Shown: positions 26,484 to 35,170 of the stretch, one piece after another
Layout: each line of letters opens with the position of its first letter
Numbering within the stretch: position 1 is the first letter of the stretch
From: Polaribacter gangjinensis
GTDB lineage: Bacteria > Bacteroidota > Bacteroidia > Flavobacteriales > Flavobacteriaceae
DNA: 64,000 nucleotides
Direction of reading: 5' to 3'
NCBI RefSeq assembly: GCF_038024125.1
Contig: NZ_CP150662.1
Location: 1,877,501 to 1,941,500 of the forward strand
Notes under the pieces: generated by a model
The model's input: the letters and a program-made list of their open reading frames with translations, nothing else
What the model was told of the DNA's origin: nothing
Databases searched by the model: none
Made by a program: the position numbers and the translations under genes

Positions 26484-26526
26484 GTGTTAAGTTAAAAAGT
26501 TGAAATGATTGTTCAAAATTAAACAA

Positions 26527-27522
26527 TTAATCCAATTTATCTGTCAACTTTTTAAATTCTTTTTTGGGGCTTTTTTGCTCGTATAAAATGGCAAATACAG
26601 CGTCAATAATAGGAGTTTTCGCCTTGTTTTCTAAAGAAATTTTATACGCGCTTTTGGCTGCATAATAGCCTTCAGCAATCATACTCATTTCCAATTGAGC
26701 TGATTTTACAGTGTAGCCTTTTCCAATCATGTTTCCAAAATGACGATTTCTACTAAAAGTGGAATATCCTGTCACTAATAAATCGCCCAAATAAGCAGAA
26801 TTATTAATGTTTCGTTTCATTTTATGCACTTTTCTGATGAAACGTTTCATTTCTCGAATGGCATTGCTCATCAACACTGCTTGAAAATTATCTCCATATC
26901 CCAAACCATGTGCAATTCCTGCAGCAACTGCGTAAATATTTTTCAAAACGGCTGCATATTCAGTACCAATGATATCATCAGAAGTTTTGGCATTGATATA
27001 CCAACTTTCTAAATATGTTGCCATTTTTTTAGCTTTTTCTTCATCCTGACAAGCAATTGTTAAGTACGATAAACGCTCCATAGCAACCTCTTCAGCATGA
27101 CAAGGTCCTGTAATAACACCAATATTTTCAATAGGAATTTGGTATTCTGTGTTAAAATGTTCGCCAACAATCAAACCCGTTTCAGGAACAATTCCTTTTA
27201 TGGCAGAAAAAATGATTTTATTTTCTAAAGAAATAGAGAGTTTGTGTAATTCACTTTCTAAAAAAGCAGAAGGAATGGCAAAAATCAAGGTATCATATTT
27301 TGAAACAGTTTCGTTGATATCATATGACAAATCCAAACGATTTGCATCCAATTCAGCCGAACTTAAGTATTTTGGGTTGTGATTATTTTCTTTGATATGC
27401 TCAATAGATTGGCTATCACGCATATACCAACCAACCGTTTCTAAATTTTCGGATAACATTTTTACAATCGCTGTTGCCCAACTTCCACCTCCTAAAACGG
27501 CAATTTTTTGCTGTTTGTCCAT
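26527..27522 (-). CDS. gpsA: NAD(P)H-dependent glycerol-3-phosphate dehydrogenase
   Basis: 331 residues from the ATG at 27520-27522, chosen because it places the Rossmann motif VLGGGSWATA at residues 9-18 as usual; a start 21 bp upstream adds MTFKIIF. GpsA motifs: ITGPCHAEEVA and EYAAVLKNIYAVAAGIAHGLGYGDN with the catalytic Lys. Reduces dihydroxyacetone phosphate to sn-glycerol 3-phosphate for phospholipid synthesis, opposite in sense to GlpD. Cytoplasmic. Confidence 0.94.
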   Translation of the reverse strand: MDKQQKIAVLGGGSWATAIVKMLSENLETVGWYMRDSQSIEHIKENNHNPKYLSSAELDANRLDLSYDINETVSKYDTLIFAIPSAFLESELHKLSISLENKIIFSAIKGIVPETGLIVGEHFNTEYQIPIENIGVITGPCHAEEVAMERLSYLTIACQDEEKAKKMATYLESWYINAKTSDDIIGTEYAAVLKNIYAVAAGIAHGLGYGDNFQAVLMSNAIREMKRFIRKVHKMKRNINNSAYLGDLLVTGYSTFSRNRHFGNMIGKGYTVKSAQLEMSMIAEGYYAAKSAYKISLENKAKTPIIDAVFAILYEQKSPKKEFKKLTDKLD

Positions 27523-27588
27523 AAAAATAATTTTGAACGTCAAAAGTAAGAAAAGTATTAACTTTTCAAGAATACTTCGTTCATTTAT

Positions 27589-27596
27589 TATATTTG
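27589..27596 (+). promoter_or_regulatory. Promoter -7 element, TATATTTG
   Basis: TAnnTTTG match, 18 bp before the esterase ATG at 27615; gpsA is divergent. Confidence 0.6.
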
Positions 27597-27614
27597 TGAA
27601 AAATCAATCAATTG

Positions 27615-28451
27615 ATGAAAGAACTCTTTCGTTTCATATTTATAAGTATTTTTATTTTACATTTTTTTGGGTTGAATGCTCAAGAAAAAATAAGCACAAA
27701 AACTTCAAATGTTTCCATTTTAGAGGAAGAGTTTGAAATAAAATCTTTAGAAGTTTCTCATAAAATTTGGGTGTATTTACCACCTAATTATGAAAAATCA
27801 TCGAAAAAATTTCCTGTAATTTATATGCATGATGCTCAAAATTTGTTTGACAATGCAACTTCATATGCTGGTGAATGGAGTATTGATGAAACCTTAAATG
27901 ACCTATTTAAAAAAACTGGAAAAGGATTTATTGTTGTAGGAATTGAAAATTCGGGCGCAAAAAGAATAGATGAATACACACCATTTAAAAATGAAAAATA
28001 TGGAGGAGGAAAAGGAAGTATTTACATTGATTTTTTAGTGAACGAATTGAAACCTTTTATTGATAAAACCTATCGCACAAAATCAAACGCAAAAAATACA
28101 GCCTTGATTGGCAGCTCATTAGGCGGATTAATTTCTTTTTATGGAGGATTAAAATATCCTAGCGTTTTTGGGAAAATTGGTGCACTTTCCACATCTTTCT
28201 GGTTTTCTGATGAAATTTATGAGTTTGCAACAAAAAATGGAAATCAAAAAAATCTAAAAATCTACTTATTAGTTGGTGGAAAAGAAGGAGAAATGATGGT
28301 TCCTGATACTGAAAAAATGGTGAAAACCTTATCCGAAATTGGATTTCCTAGTAAAAAAATTAAAACAAAAATTGTTCCTGAAGGCAAGCATAATGAAGCA
28401 TTTTGGAAATCGGAATTTTTAGAAACAATTACTTTTTTATTTAAATTATAA
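27615..28451 (+). CDS. Exported alpha/beta-hydrolase, esterase D-like (PF00756)
   Basis: 278 residues from the ATG at 27615 (the TTG one codon before is less likely). Signal peptide MKELFRFIFISIFILHFF with cleavage near LNAQ. Putative esterase fold: VYLPPNYE, VIYMHDAQNLFD, nucleophile GSSLGG (Ser168) and a late His in EGKHNEAFW. Probably periplasmic, acting on an ester or siderophore-like substrate; family members include IroE/Fes-type esterases. Followed 6 bp later by dut, likely the same transcript. Confidence 0.85.
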   Translation: MKELFRFIFISIFILHFFGLNAQEKISTKTSNVSILEEEFEIKSLEVSHKIWVYLPPNYEKSSKKFPVIYMHDAQNLFDNATSYAGEWSIDETLNDLFKKTGKGFIVVGIENSGAKRIDEYTPFKNEKYGGGKGSIYIDFLVNELKPFIDKTYRTKSNAKNTALIGSSLGGLISFYGGLKYPSVFGKIGALSTSFWFSDEIYEFATKNGNQKNLKIYLLVGGKEGEMMVPDTEKMVKTLSEIGFPSKKIKTKIVPEGKHNEAFWKSEFLETITFLFKL

Positions 28452-28457
28452 AAATAT

Positions 28458-28889
28458 ATGACTGTAGAAATTATCAACAAATCAAAACACGCAATACCTA
28501 ATTATGAAACAGCAGGTGCTGCTGGTATGGATTTAAAAGCAAATATTGATTCTCCAATAATTCTAAAACCTCTAGAAAGAGCTATCGTAAAAACAGGCTT
28601 ATACATTGCTTTGCCTCAAGGATTTGAAGCACAAGTAAGACCAAGAAGTGGTTTGGCTGCAAAAAAAGGAATCACTGTTTTAAATTCACCTGGAACTGTA
28701 GATGCTGATTATAGAGGAGAAATTGGCGTTATCTTAGTAAATCTATCCAATGAAGATTTTATTGTGAATGATGGAGAAAGAATTGCGCAATTAGTAATTG
28801 CAAAACACGAACGAATTTCTTGGCAAGAAGTAGAAATTTTAGGCGAAACGAAACGTGGAGCAGGAGGTTTTGGCAGTACTGGCCTATAA
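28458..28889 (+). CDS. dut: dUTP diphosphatase
   Basis: 143 residues, trimeric dUTPase. Motifs in order: [10 protein letters not shown] (1), [12 protein letters not shown] (2), [14 protein letters not shown] (3, with Tyr and catalytic Asp), ERIAQLVI (4), and C-terminal [10 protein letters not shown] (5) that closes the active site. Hydrolyses dUTP to dUMP, limiting uracil in DNA. Cytoplasmic. Confidence 0.96.
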   Translation: MTVEIINKSKHAIPNYETAGAAGMDLKANIDSPIILKPLERAIVKTGLYIALPQGFEAQVRPRSGLAAKKGITVLNSPGTVDADYRGEIGVILVNLSNEDFIVNDGERIAQLVIAKHERISWQEVEILGETKRGAGGFGSTGL

Positions 28890-28928
28890 AAAATAATTTT
28901 TTAAGTTTTTTTTAAGAAAATTACGAAT

Positions 28929-28942
28929 ATGATATTTATCAT
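28929..28942. promoter_or_regulatory. Palindromic operator candidate upstream of the YceI/porin genes
   Basis: ATGATATTTATCAT is a perfect palindrome of two 6-bp arms around TT. It is nested inside a second inverted pair, CGAATAT (28924-28930) and ATATTCG (28949-28955). A weak -7 element AATCTTTG lies at 28965-28972, so the palindrome sits near the -33 position. A repressor or Fur/Crp-like regulator site is possible; not identified. Confidence 0.45.
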
Positions 28943-28992
28943 TTTTTAATATTCGCAATTGCTCAATCTTTGCATCGTAATTAAACACAATT

Positions 28993-29574
28993 ATGATGAA
29001 AAAAACAAAATTACTACCCTATCTGTTGTTATTCGTATTTATGACAACGCCTTTTTTCGTTCAGGCACAAAAACTAACTTTAGATAACGAAACGTCTTTC
29101 TTACAAGTATTAGGAACCTCTTCTTTGCATGATTGGCATGTACAAGCAGAAAAACAAAGTGGCAGCCTTGTTTTTTCTGATGCAGATAAATTTGCTATTA
29201 GCTCACTTACATTCTCTGTAGAAAGCGAAAGTTTAAAAAGTGGTAAATCTGCCATGGATAAAAAAACTTTTGAAGCATTAAATACCAAGAAGTTTAAAAC
29301 AATTGAATTTGTATTAACAGAAGTTTTATCTGCTAATAAAAAAACAGACAAACGTTATGATGTTGCTGCATCAGGAAACTTGGTTATAAATGGCGTTAAA
29401 AAGCCCATTACTTTAAAGTTTTCAATTGAAAAAAATGACAAAGTGTATATTTTAGAAGGATCACACAAAATGTTGATGACCACTTTTGGAATTGTACCAC
29501 CAAAAGCACTTCTAGGAACAATAAAAACAGGTGACGAAATTGAAGTAAAATTTAAAACAATATTCAAAAATTAA
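28993..29574 (+). CDS. YceI-family periplasmic protein
   Basis: 193 residues with a signal peptide (cleavage near VQAQ). YceI lipocalin-like barrel: GTSSLHDWHVQAE, FSVESESLKSGKSAMDKKTFEALNTKK and the late MTTFGIVPPKALLGTIKTGDE segment. YceI proteins bind polyprenyl lipids; here probably a periplasmic lipid carrier. First of a YceI/barrel/YceI trio, 43 bp before the barrel gene, with a palindromic operator upstream. Confidence 0.9.
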   Translation: MMKKTKLLPYLLLFVFMTTPFFVQAQKLTLDNETSFLQVLGTSSLHDWHVQAEKQSGSLVFSDADKFAISSLTFSVESESLKSGKSAMDKKTFEALNTKKFKTIEFVLTEVLSANKKTDKRYDVAASGNLVINGVKKPITLKFSIEKNDKVYILEGSHKMLMTTFGIVPPKALLGTIKTGDEIEVKFKTIFKN

Positions 29575-29617
29575 TTTTAAAAACAAGTACAAACAATAAT
29601 TCAAAATCAATATTAAT

Positions 29618-30886
29618 ATGAAAAATTTAGCAAAAATAGTTTTTTTAGTTATCGTCTTAACTAATATGAATTTGTTCTCTCAAAAATCACAGAGAGACCT
29701 AGATAATTACAGAAATCCTGACAAACGTGGAATCAATGTTTTTGAAGCTCCAAAAGATACAGTATTAGCTCCTTTCAAAGACGTTTATGTAAGAATGGGT
29801 GGTGCATCTGCCTTGCAATTTCAATCATTATCTCACAGTAACTCAGGTGCAGTAGCATTAAAAGAAATCGGAGGAAACTTTAACTTAGCTACTGCAAACT
29901 TAGACATGGATGTTGTTTTAGGAAAAGGTTTACGTATGCACTTACGTACCTATTTATCATCAAGACACCACCCAGAACCTTATGTAAAAGGTGGTTATAT
30001 TCAAATTGATAATTTAGATTTTATCAAAGAAGGCTTCATGGAAAACTTTATGAAATATGCTACTGTAAAAATTGGTCACATGGAAAACAACTATGGTGAT
30101 GCTCACTTTAGACGTTCAGATAATGCCCAAGCTTTATTCAACCCTTTTGTTGGAAACTTAATTATGGATGCTTTTACAACTGAGGTTGGAGCTGAATTTT
30201 ATTACCGTAAAAATGGATTCATCTCTATGATTGGTATTTCTAATGGTAAATTGAATCAAGATGTTGCAAATCCTGATACTGGAGGAGCTTCTTTCTTAGC
30301 AAAATTTGGTTATGACAAACAAATAAATGATGATTTCAGATTCAGATTAACAGGATCTTTATACAATACTGGTAGAGTAAGAACATCATACTTATACTCT
30401 GCAGATAGAGCTGGATCAAGATATTATTTAGTATTAGAACCGGAAACTGCTACACCAAGTGCAAACTTTAGATCAGGACGTTACAACCCTAACTTAACAA
30501 ATCAAATTCGTGCCATCATGATTAACCCTTTTGTTAGATATAAAGGATGGGAGTTCTTTGGAACATACGAAAATGCAACTGGTAAAAATGCTGCTGAAGC
30601 AGATAATAGAACCGCAACTCAATGGGCTTTAGAAAGCATCTATAGATTTGGTAAAGATGAAAACCTATACATAGGTGCTCGTTACAATACTGTAGATTCT
30701 GAAGAAAGAAATGGAGATAATATCGAAATCAGTAGATTTAACCTTTCTGGTGGATGGTTTTTAACTAAAAACATGCTTTTAAAAATGGAGTATGTGAGCC
30801 AAAAACACTCTGGATATAATGCTGCAAGTATTTTTGATGGAGGTAAATTCGATGGATTTATGTTAGAAACCGTTATTAGTTTCTAA
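29618..30886 (+). CDS. Outer-membrane beta-barrel (porin-like) protein
   Basis: 422 residues, signal peptide MKNLAKIVFLVIVLTNMNLFS. Many alternating amphipathic strands rich in aromatic residues and ending in a C-terminal Phe (ETVISF), the signature of an outer-membrane barrel. Segments GGYIQIDNLDF, KIGHMENNYGDAHFRRSDN and FFGTYENATGK resemble phosphate-selective-porin/OprP-like architecture. Solute unknown. Codon use looks like that of a well-expressed gene. Followed by a strong terminator; flanked on both sides by YceI-type genes. Confidence 0.75.
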   Translation: MKNLAKIVFLVIVLTNMNLFSQKSQRDLDNYRNPDKRGINVFEAPKDTVLAPFKDVYVRMGGASALQFQSLSHSNSGAVALKEIGGNFNLATANLDMDVVLGKGLRMHLRTYLSSRHHPEPYVKGGYIQIDNLDFIKEGFMENFMKYATVKIGHMENNYGDAHFRRSDNAQALFNPFVGNLIMDAFTTEVGAEFYYRKNGFISMIGISNGKLNQDVANPDTGGASFLAKFGYDKQINDDFRFRLTGSLYNTGRVRTSYLYSADRAGSRYYLVLEPETATPSANFRSGRYNPNLTNQIRAIMINPFVRYKGWEFFGTYENATGKNAAEADNRTATQWALESIYRFGKDENLYIGARYNTVDSEERNGDNIEISRFNLSGGWFLTKNMLLKMEYVSQKHSGYNAASIFDGGKFDGFMLETVISF

Positions 30887-30922
30887 AAAAATAGTATTTT
30901 TTTCAATGTTTTTTAGTAATTT

Positions 30923-30959
30923 AAAGGTCTCTAATCGTCACTAGAGACCTTTATTTTTT
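30923..30959 (+). terminator. Intrinsic terminator after the porin-like gene
   Basis: AAAGGTCTCTA (30923-30933) pairs with TAGAGACCTTT (30942-30952), loop of 8, followed by ATTTTTT. It separates the first two genes of the trio from the second YceI-like gene, at least partly. Confidence 0.85.
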
Positions 30960-30974
30960 AAAACCAAAAGCTTT

Positions 30975-31571
30975 ATGAGACCTTTATTAATTATTCTTGG
31001 AAATCTTTTTATACTGTCAAACTTTTATTTTTCTTCCGCAAGAAAAGAGATTGTAACGCTTTCATTTACGCCAAAAAGTACCTTAATTATCAAAGGAAAA
31101 TCAAACGTACATCAATTTGAATGCGATTACAATACTTATGAATTATCAGATTCATTAAAAGTAAATTTTAAAAAAAATGACAATACGATTGTTTTTGAAA
31201 ATACACAGTTGCTTCTAGAAAAAACTGAATTTGATTGTGGAGGAAGAGGAATTAACAAAGATTTTCATAAGTTATTGCAAACTAAAGATTTTCCACATAT
31301 AAAAATGAATCTGAAAAAGGTATCTTTATCTGGTAAAAACACAGTGAATGCCGAACTTTCATTTACAATTTGTGAAATCACTAAAAATTATTCTGTTCCT
31401 ATTTCAATTAGTCAACATCACAATAAAATGAATTTTAAAGGTGATATTGCACTAAGTTTACAAGACTTTCATTTAACTACCCCAAAAAAAATAATGGGTT
31501 TAATTAAAGTTAAAGACACCATTGTCGTTAATATTAATTTAGAATCTGTCATAAATAAAAAAACACCTTAA
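30975..31571 (+). CDS. Second YceI-like exported protein
   Basis: 198 residues; N-terminal hydrophobic signal (MRPLLIILGNLFILSNFYF). Divergent YceI-type barrel: KSTLIIKGKSNVHQFECDY, LLLEKTEFDCGGRGINKDFHKLL, and the terminal DFHLTTPKKIMGLIKVKDT segment. Contains two Cys (CDY, DCGG) not seen in the first copy, a possible disulfide. Close behind the porin-like gene; likely the same functional unit. Its stop codon lies within the following terminator stem. Confidence 0.75.
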   Translation: MRPLLIILGNLFILSNFYFSSARKEIVTLSFTPKSTLIIKGKSNVHQFECDYNTYELSDSLKVNFKKNDNTIVFENTQLLLEKTEFDCGGRGINKDFHKLLQTKDFPHIKMNLKKVSLSGKNTVNAELSFTICEITKNYSVPISISQHHNKMNFKGDIALSLQDFHLTTPKKIMGLIKVKDTIVVNINLESVINKKTP

Positions 31572-31590
31572 AAGGTGTTTTTTTTATTTT
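31557..31590. terminator. Bidirectional terminator between YceI-like gene and recA
   Basis: Near-perfect inverted repeat with core CACCTT/AAGGTG and A- and T-runs on both sides. It contains the stop codon of the upstream gene and abuts the recA stop, so it can serve both convergent transcripts. Confidence 0.85.
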
Positions 31591-32593
31591 ATTGATTGGC
31601 AATTGCTTCTTTTATTTTTGCTTCCAATTCGTCCATCAACTCAGGATTGTCTTTAATTACTCCTTTTACAGCATCTCTTCCTTGACCTAATTTGGTATCA
31701 CCATAACTAAACCAAGAGCCACTTTTTTTCACAATACCAAGTTCAACACCAATATCCAAAACTTCACCAACTTTTGATATTCCTTCTCCATACATAATAT
31801 CAAATTCTGCTTGTTGAAAAGGTGGAGCTACTTTGTTTTTTACAACTTTTACTTTAGTGCTGTTTCCAATAACTTTTTCACCATCTTTAATTTGCGTTTT
31901 TCTTCTGATGTCTAAACGAACTGAAGCATAAAATTTCAACGCATTTCCACCTGTTGTAGTCTCAGGATTTCCAAACATTACCCCAATTTTATCTCTCAAC
32001 TGATTGATAAAAATTACAGTACATTTTGTTTTTGAAATGGTTCCTGTTAATTTTCTCAAAGCCTGACTCATTAAACGTGCATGCAATCCCATTTTAGAAT
32101 CACCCATTTCTCCTTCAATTTCTGATTTTGGCGTTAATGCTGCAACAGAATCCACCACAACAATATCAATTGCTCCTGAACGAATTAAATTCTCTGTAAT
32201 TTCTAACGCTTGTTCTCCATGATCAGGTTGCGATATGATTAAATTATCAATATCAACACCTAAACTCTCTGCATAAAAACGATCAAAAGCATGTTCTGCA
32301 TCAATAAATGCAGCAATTCCTCCTGCTTTTTGAGCTTCTGCTATGGCGTGTAGTGACAATGTTGTTTTTCCAGAAGATTCTGGTCCATAGATTTCAATAA
32401 TTCTTCCTCTTGGATAGCCTCCAACTCCTAATGCTAAATCTAAACCTAATGATCCTGATGAAATCGCTTCAACATCATCTACAGCTACATCTCCCATTTT
32501 CATTACAGCTCCTTTTCCATAAGTCTTATCTAACTTATCTAATGTAAGTTGCAAGGCTTTTAATTTGGCTAATTTTTCTTTATCTTCTGACAT
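31589..32593 (-). CDS. recA: Recombinase RecA
   Basis: 334 residues. Walker A GPESSGKT (70-77), Walker [14 protein letters not shown]-binding loop regions GEMGDSKMG and [27 protein letters not shown]. Forms the nucleoprotein filament for homologous recombination and SOS induction. No LexA-type box could be recognised in the upstream 90 bp. The C-terminus is acidic but short, as usual in Bacteroidota. Confidence 0.97.
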   Translation of the reverse strand: MSEDKEKLAKLKALQLTLDKLDKTYGKGAVMKMGDVAVDDVEAISSGSLGLDLALGVGGYPRGRIIEIYGPESSGKTTLSLHAIAEAQKAGGIAAFIDAEHAFDRFYAESLGVDIDNLIISQPDHGEQALEITENLIRSGAIDIVVVDSVAALTPKSEIEGEMGDSKMGLHARLMSQALRKLTGTISKTKCTVIFINQLRDKIGVMFGNPETTTGGNALKFYASVRLDIRRKTQIKDGEKVIGNSTKVKVVKNKVAPPFQQAEFDIMYGEGISKVGEVLDIGVELGIVKKSGSWFSYGDTKLGQGRDAVKGVIKDNPELMDELEAKIKEAIANQ

Positions 32594-32710
32594 ATTTACT
32601 AGTTTTCTAAATTTTTTTTAAAGCAAGCAAGTTACAAAAAAGTCTTGTTAATAATTTAGAAAATAGCTTACAATTTTGTAATATTGTTAACTACCAAAAT
32701 TTCATTGAAG

Positions 32711-33496
32711 ATGATACATTTAAAAAATAATAATAGTAACGTAAGTATTGATGAAGGAGAATTGGTGAGTTATATTGTTGATGGTGAGCAATACATTCAT
32801 CAAAAAGGCAATAAAGGATGGAGAAAATCAGATGATGAAATGTTTCCTGTAATTGGCCCTACAATAAAAAACGATTTTATTGTTCATACAAAACATGGAG
32901 ATGCTGTACAAGATCAACATGGATTACTCAGAGAATTGTCTTATACGTTAGTTTCTGAAAATGAAAATCAGGTAAAATTTCAAAAAAAATACACCAAAAA
33001 CACGTGGGTAAAAAACAGCAAATTTCCCTCTAAATCAACTGAAGAATTCTTGTTTTGGACTTTTGATTTTATTTTTGAAAAAAAAATTACACTTTTAAAA
33101 GATACGTTGATTGTTGATTTTATGATTCAATCTGAAGAAGGAATGCCATTTATGTTAGGCTATCATCCCGCATTTTTATTGTCTGATACTGGAGAAGAAA
33201 CCCTCATTTCAAAACAACAAAAAATCACGTTGAAAGATGTGTTGAATGCAGGTGCTAATGCTTTTCCTGTATTGGAATCTGATGAAATTCTATTGATTAA
33301 TTACGATAAGAAAAACCTGCAAATCAATACAAAAGGTTTTCATAATTTTATGCTTTGGACAGAAGTAAACAACATGATTTGTATTGAACCAATTACCCAA
33401 TATACTTCGTTTACAAATCAGCAATTTTCAGAAGAAAATATGCAACTTTCAAAAGGAAAAAATTACTTTTCAGTTGAAATTAGAGTATTAGAATAA
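32711..33496 (+). CDS. Aldose 1-epimerase family protein (LacX/YeaD-like)
   Basis: 261 residues from the ATG at 32711, preferred over the ATG 27 bp upstream because the domain begins at IHLKNNNSNVSI. Galactose-mutarotase fold: MFPVIGPTIKN, GLLRELSYTL, MLGYHPAFLL with the conserved His, and CIEPITQYTSF with the catalytic Glu. Probably interconverts sugar or sugar-phosphate anomers in the cytoplasm. Single gene between recA (divergent) and the ElaA-type GNAT (convergent). Confidence 0.85.
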   Translation: MIHLKNNNSNVSIDEGELVSYIVDGEQYIHQKGNKGWRKSDDEMFPVIGPTIKNDFIVHTKHGDAVQDQHGLLRELSYTLVSENENQVKFQKKYTKNTWVKNSKFPSKSTEEFLFWTFDFIFEKKITLLKDTLIVDFMIQSEEGMPFMLGYHPAFLLSDTGEETLISKQQKITLKDVLNAGANAFPVLESDEILLINYDKKNLQINTKGFHNFMLWTEVNNMICIEPITQYTSFTNQQFSEENMQLSKGKNYFSVEIRVLE

Positions 33497-33507
33497 TTGG
33501 ATTTTTA

Positions 33508-33948
33508 TTAGTTTCTATCCATTCTAATATGTGGAATTCCGTCTTCTAAATAAGTTTCACCTATTTGTATAAATCCATGATATTCATAGAATTTTTTCAA
33601 ATAAAATTGTGCTGAAATAGTAATTTTATCTTGATGAAAAGCTGATTTTACAGCTTCAATAGAGACCTTCATCAATTCGTGTCCATAACCAAATTTTCGT
33701 TCACTTTCTTTCACAACAACTCTTCCAATACTGGCATTTTCGAAATAATCTCCAGGTTTAAAAATGCGAGTGTAAGCAATAATTTTTTCGTTTTTAAATC
33801 CTAAAATATGTATGGCTTTTTGGTCTTTAAAATCAATATCTTGATAAACGCAATCTTGCTCTACTACAAAAACTTCTGAGCGTAATTGTAGTATTTGATA
33901 CAATTCAAAAATAGATAATTCTGAAAATTGTTTGATTTGAAATTCCAT
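33508..33948 (-). CDS. GNAT-family N-acetyltransferase (ElaA-like)
   Basis: 146 residues from the ATG at 33946-33948, whose A overlaps the rpiB stop (TAATG). ElaA features: LYQILQLRSEVFVVEQDCVYQDID at the N-terminus and acetyl-CoA-binding IGRVVVKESERKFGYGHELM. Acetylates an unknown amine. Coupled to rpiB. Confidence 0.85.
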   Translation of the reverse strand: MEFQIKQFSELSIFELYQILQLRSEVFVVEQDCVYQDIDFKDQKAIHILGFKNEKIIAYTRIFKPGDYFENASIGRVVVKESERKFGYGHELMKVSIEAVKSAFHQDKITISAQFYLKKFYEYHGFIQIGETYLEDGIPHIRMDRN

Positions 33949-34379
33949 TAAATGCATGAGATTTTATCAACTCTATTTTGATGTCTTCCTCCTTCAAAAT
34001 CCGTTGAAAGAAAAATATCTACAAAACCCAAAGCTTGTTGTAAGGATACAAAACGCGCAGGAATCGTTAATACATTTGCATTGTTATGTTGTCTTGTAAG
34101 CGCTACTAATTCGTTATTCCAGCACAAAGCAGCTCTAATTCCTTGGTGTTTATTTGCAGTCATTTGTGCGCCATTTCCACTACCACAAAGGATAATTCCG
34201 AAAGTTGCTTTACCAGTTTCAACAGCTGTTGCAGTTGGATGAATTGCATCTGGATAATCCATAGAATCGTTTGTATCTGTCCCAAAATTTAGCACTGAAT
34301 ATCCTTTTTTTTCTAAATGTTTGATGATTTCGAACTTATACTCAGTTCCTGCATGATCATTTCCGATGGCAATTGTCAT
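33948..34379 (-). CDS. rpiB: Ribose-5-phosphate isomerase B
   Basis: 143 residues. RpiB/LacAB signature: IGNDHAGTEYK at the N-terminus, catalytic Cys in ILCGSGNGAQMTANK, and NANVLTIPARF. Interconverts ribose 5-phosphate and ribulose 5-phosphate in the pentose phosphate pathway. Own -7 element upstream (34411-34418). As I recall, rpiB lies near rnr in many flavobacteria; here 12 kb separate them. Confidence 0.95.
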   Translation of the reverse strand: MTIAIGNDHAGTEYKFEIIKHLEKKGYSVLNFGTDTNDSMDYPDAIHPTATAVETGKATFGIILCGSGNGAQMTANKHQGIRAALCWNNELVALTRQHNNANVLTIPARFVSLQQALGFVDIFLSTDFEGGRHQNRVDKISCI

Positions 34380-34410
34380 AGTAGATTGATTTTAATAACT
34401 TTATGAACTA

Positions 34411-34418
34411 CAAAAATA
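34411..34418 (-). promoter_or_regulatory. rpiB promoter -7 element
   Basis: Plus-strand CAAAAATA reads TATTTTTG on the minus strand (TAnnTTTG), 31 bp before the rpiB ATG. Confidence 0.5.
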
Positions 34419-34626
34419 AAGATTCTAATGTTTATCTTCAGTTATTAACAATCAATTTTTATCATTTTTAAATAAGTTATTCAATATAAAGCTTTTAACT
34501 ATATTAAGAAAATGTTAAGAACTTATCATTAAAATCTGATAATTAATTTTGGTGATTTCTATTTTTTTTACAATACAAAAGGTAATCCTAATAATCCATA
34601 AAAAATTATTAGTTTTTAATAAAAGT

Positions 34627-34657
34627 TTATCAACAATTTATTTACAATTTATTTACA
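34627..34657 (+). repeat. Three 11-bp tandem DnaA-box-like repeats
   Basis: TTATCAACAAT, TTATTTACAAT, TTATTTACA follow each other with 11-bp spacing, about one helical turn, so bound proteins would sit on the same face. Confidence 0.6.
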
Positions 34658-34683
34658 TTGAAATTTTATAAACTTGTTAGTTA

Positions 34684-34705
34684 ATAAACGTTAATTAATG
34701 TTTAT
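34684..34705. repeat. 22-bp near-perfect palindrome with TTAATTAA core
   Basis: ATAAACGTTAATTAATGTTTAT is self-complementary except for one base pair. It is inside the AT-rich DnaA-like cluster and overlaps one of the 9-mers. Could be a protein site or cruciform. Confidence 0.5.
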
Positions 34706-34922
34706 AACTATTGTTAATAAGTATGAAATTGAATTGATTTTTAATCAATTAGTGTTCTAATAAAATGTCAATAGATTTTAATAAGTCAAAAATCAAAATA
34801 AATTATAAAAATTTTATTGTAGCTATTAACACACAATAATAAACATCAAAAGATTTTAAAAAAAAATTTAATGAAAAAGTTTATTTATAGTATGTGTTTA
34901 TAACTTTTAAGATTTAAAAATT

Positions 34923-35096
34923 TTAAACTGTAGATTTTTTATTTTTATAAAGATTGATGGAATCTTTTTTTGCGTCAACCGTTTTTTGAGGAAGTTCACT
35001 TTTACGCAATGTTTTTTGAACCGTTTTTACAGTTACAACAATGCCTGTGATAAAAATGAAAAGAAATAAAGCGATTATTTTTCTAAGATTTTTCAT
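34923..35096 (-). CDS. 57-residue single-pass membrane protein, unknown
   Basis: Starts MKNLRKIIALFLFIFITGIV (one membrane segment, about 6-24), then a basic soluble tail of about 30 residues rich in Lys and ending KNKKSTV. A basic N-terminus before the hydrophobic stretch suggests N-in topology with the tail in the periplasm, or a signal anchor. Not part of a family I recognise. It lies between the AT-rich gap and the SusCD locus terminator, reading leftwards on its own. Confidence 0.6.
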   Translation of the reverse strand: MKNLRKIIALFLFIFITGIVVTVKTVQKTLRKSELPQKTVDAKKDSINLYKNKKSTV

Positions 35097-35170
35097 TTAA
35101 GTTTGGTTTCAACTATTATATAGACGCTTTAATTTTCAATTCGTTACAAAAAAATTAAGTTTTTATTAAC

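Larger units (their letters stand above)
34442..34903. other. AT-rich gap with clustered DnaA-box-like 9-mers (candidate oriC)
   Basis: The gap between rpiB and the next gene (34380-34922) has no coding potential that I can find. It carries 9-mers of the form TTATNWACA: 34442-34450, 34627-34635 (TTATCAACA, one base from the DnaA box TTATCCACA), 34638-34646 and 34649-34657 on plus; 34699-34707, 34712-34720 and 34895-34903 on minus; plus a one-off copy at 34823-34831. Three are exactly 11 bp apart. A 22-bp near-palindrome at 34684-34705 lies among them. Origin function is inference. Confidence 0.45.

Noticed and set aside
34871..34903. Ten-codon frame MKKFIYSMCL in the AT-rich gap
   Set aside because: Too short and not preceded by any signal; overlaps a DnaA-like 9-mer.
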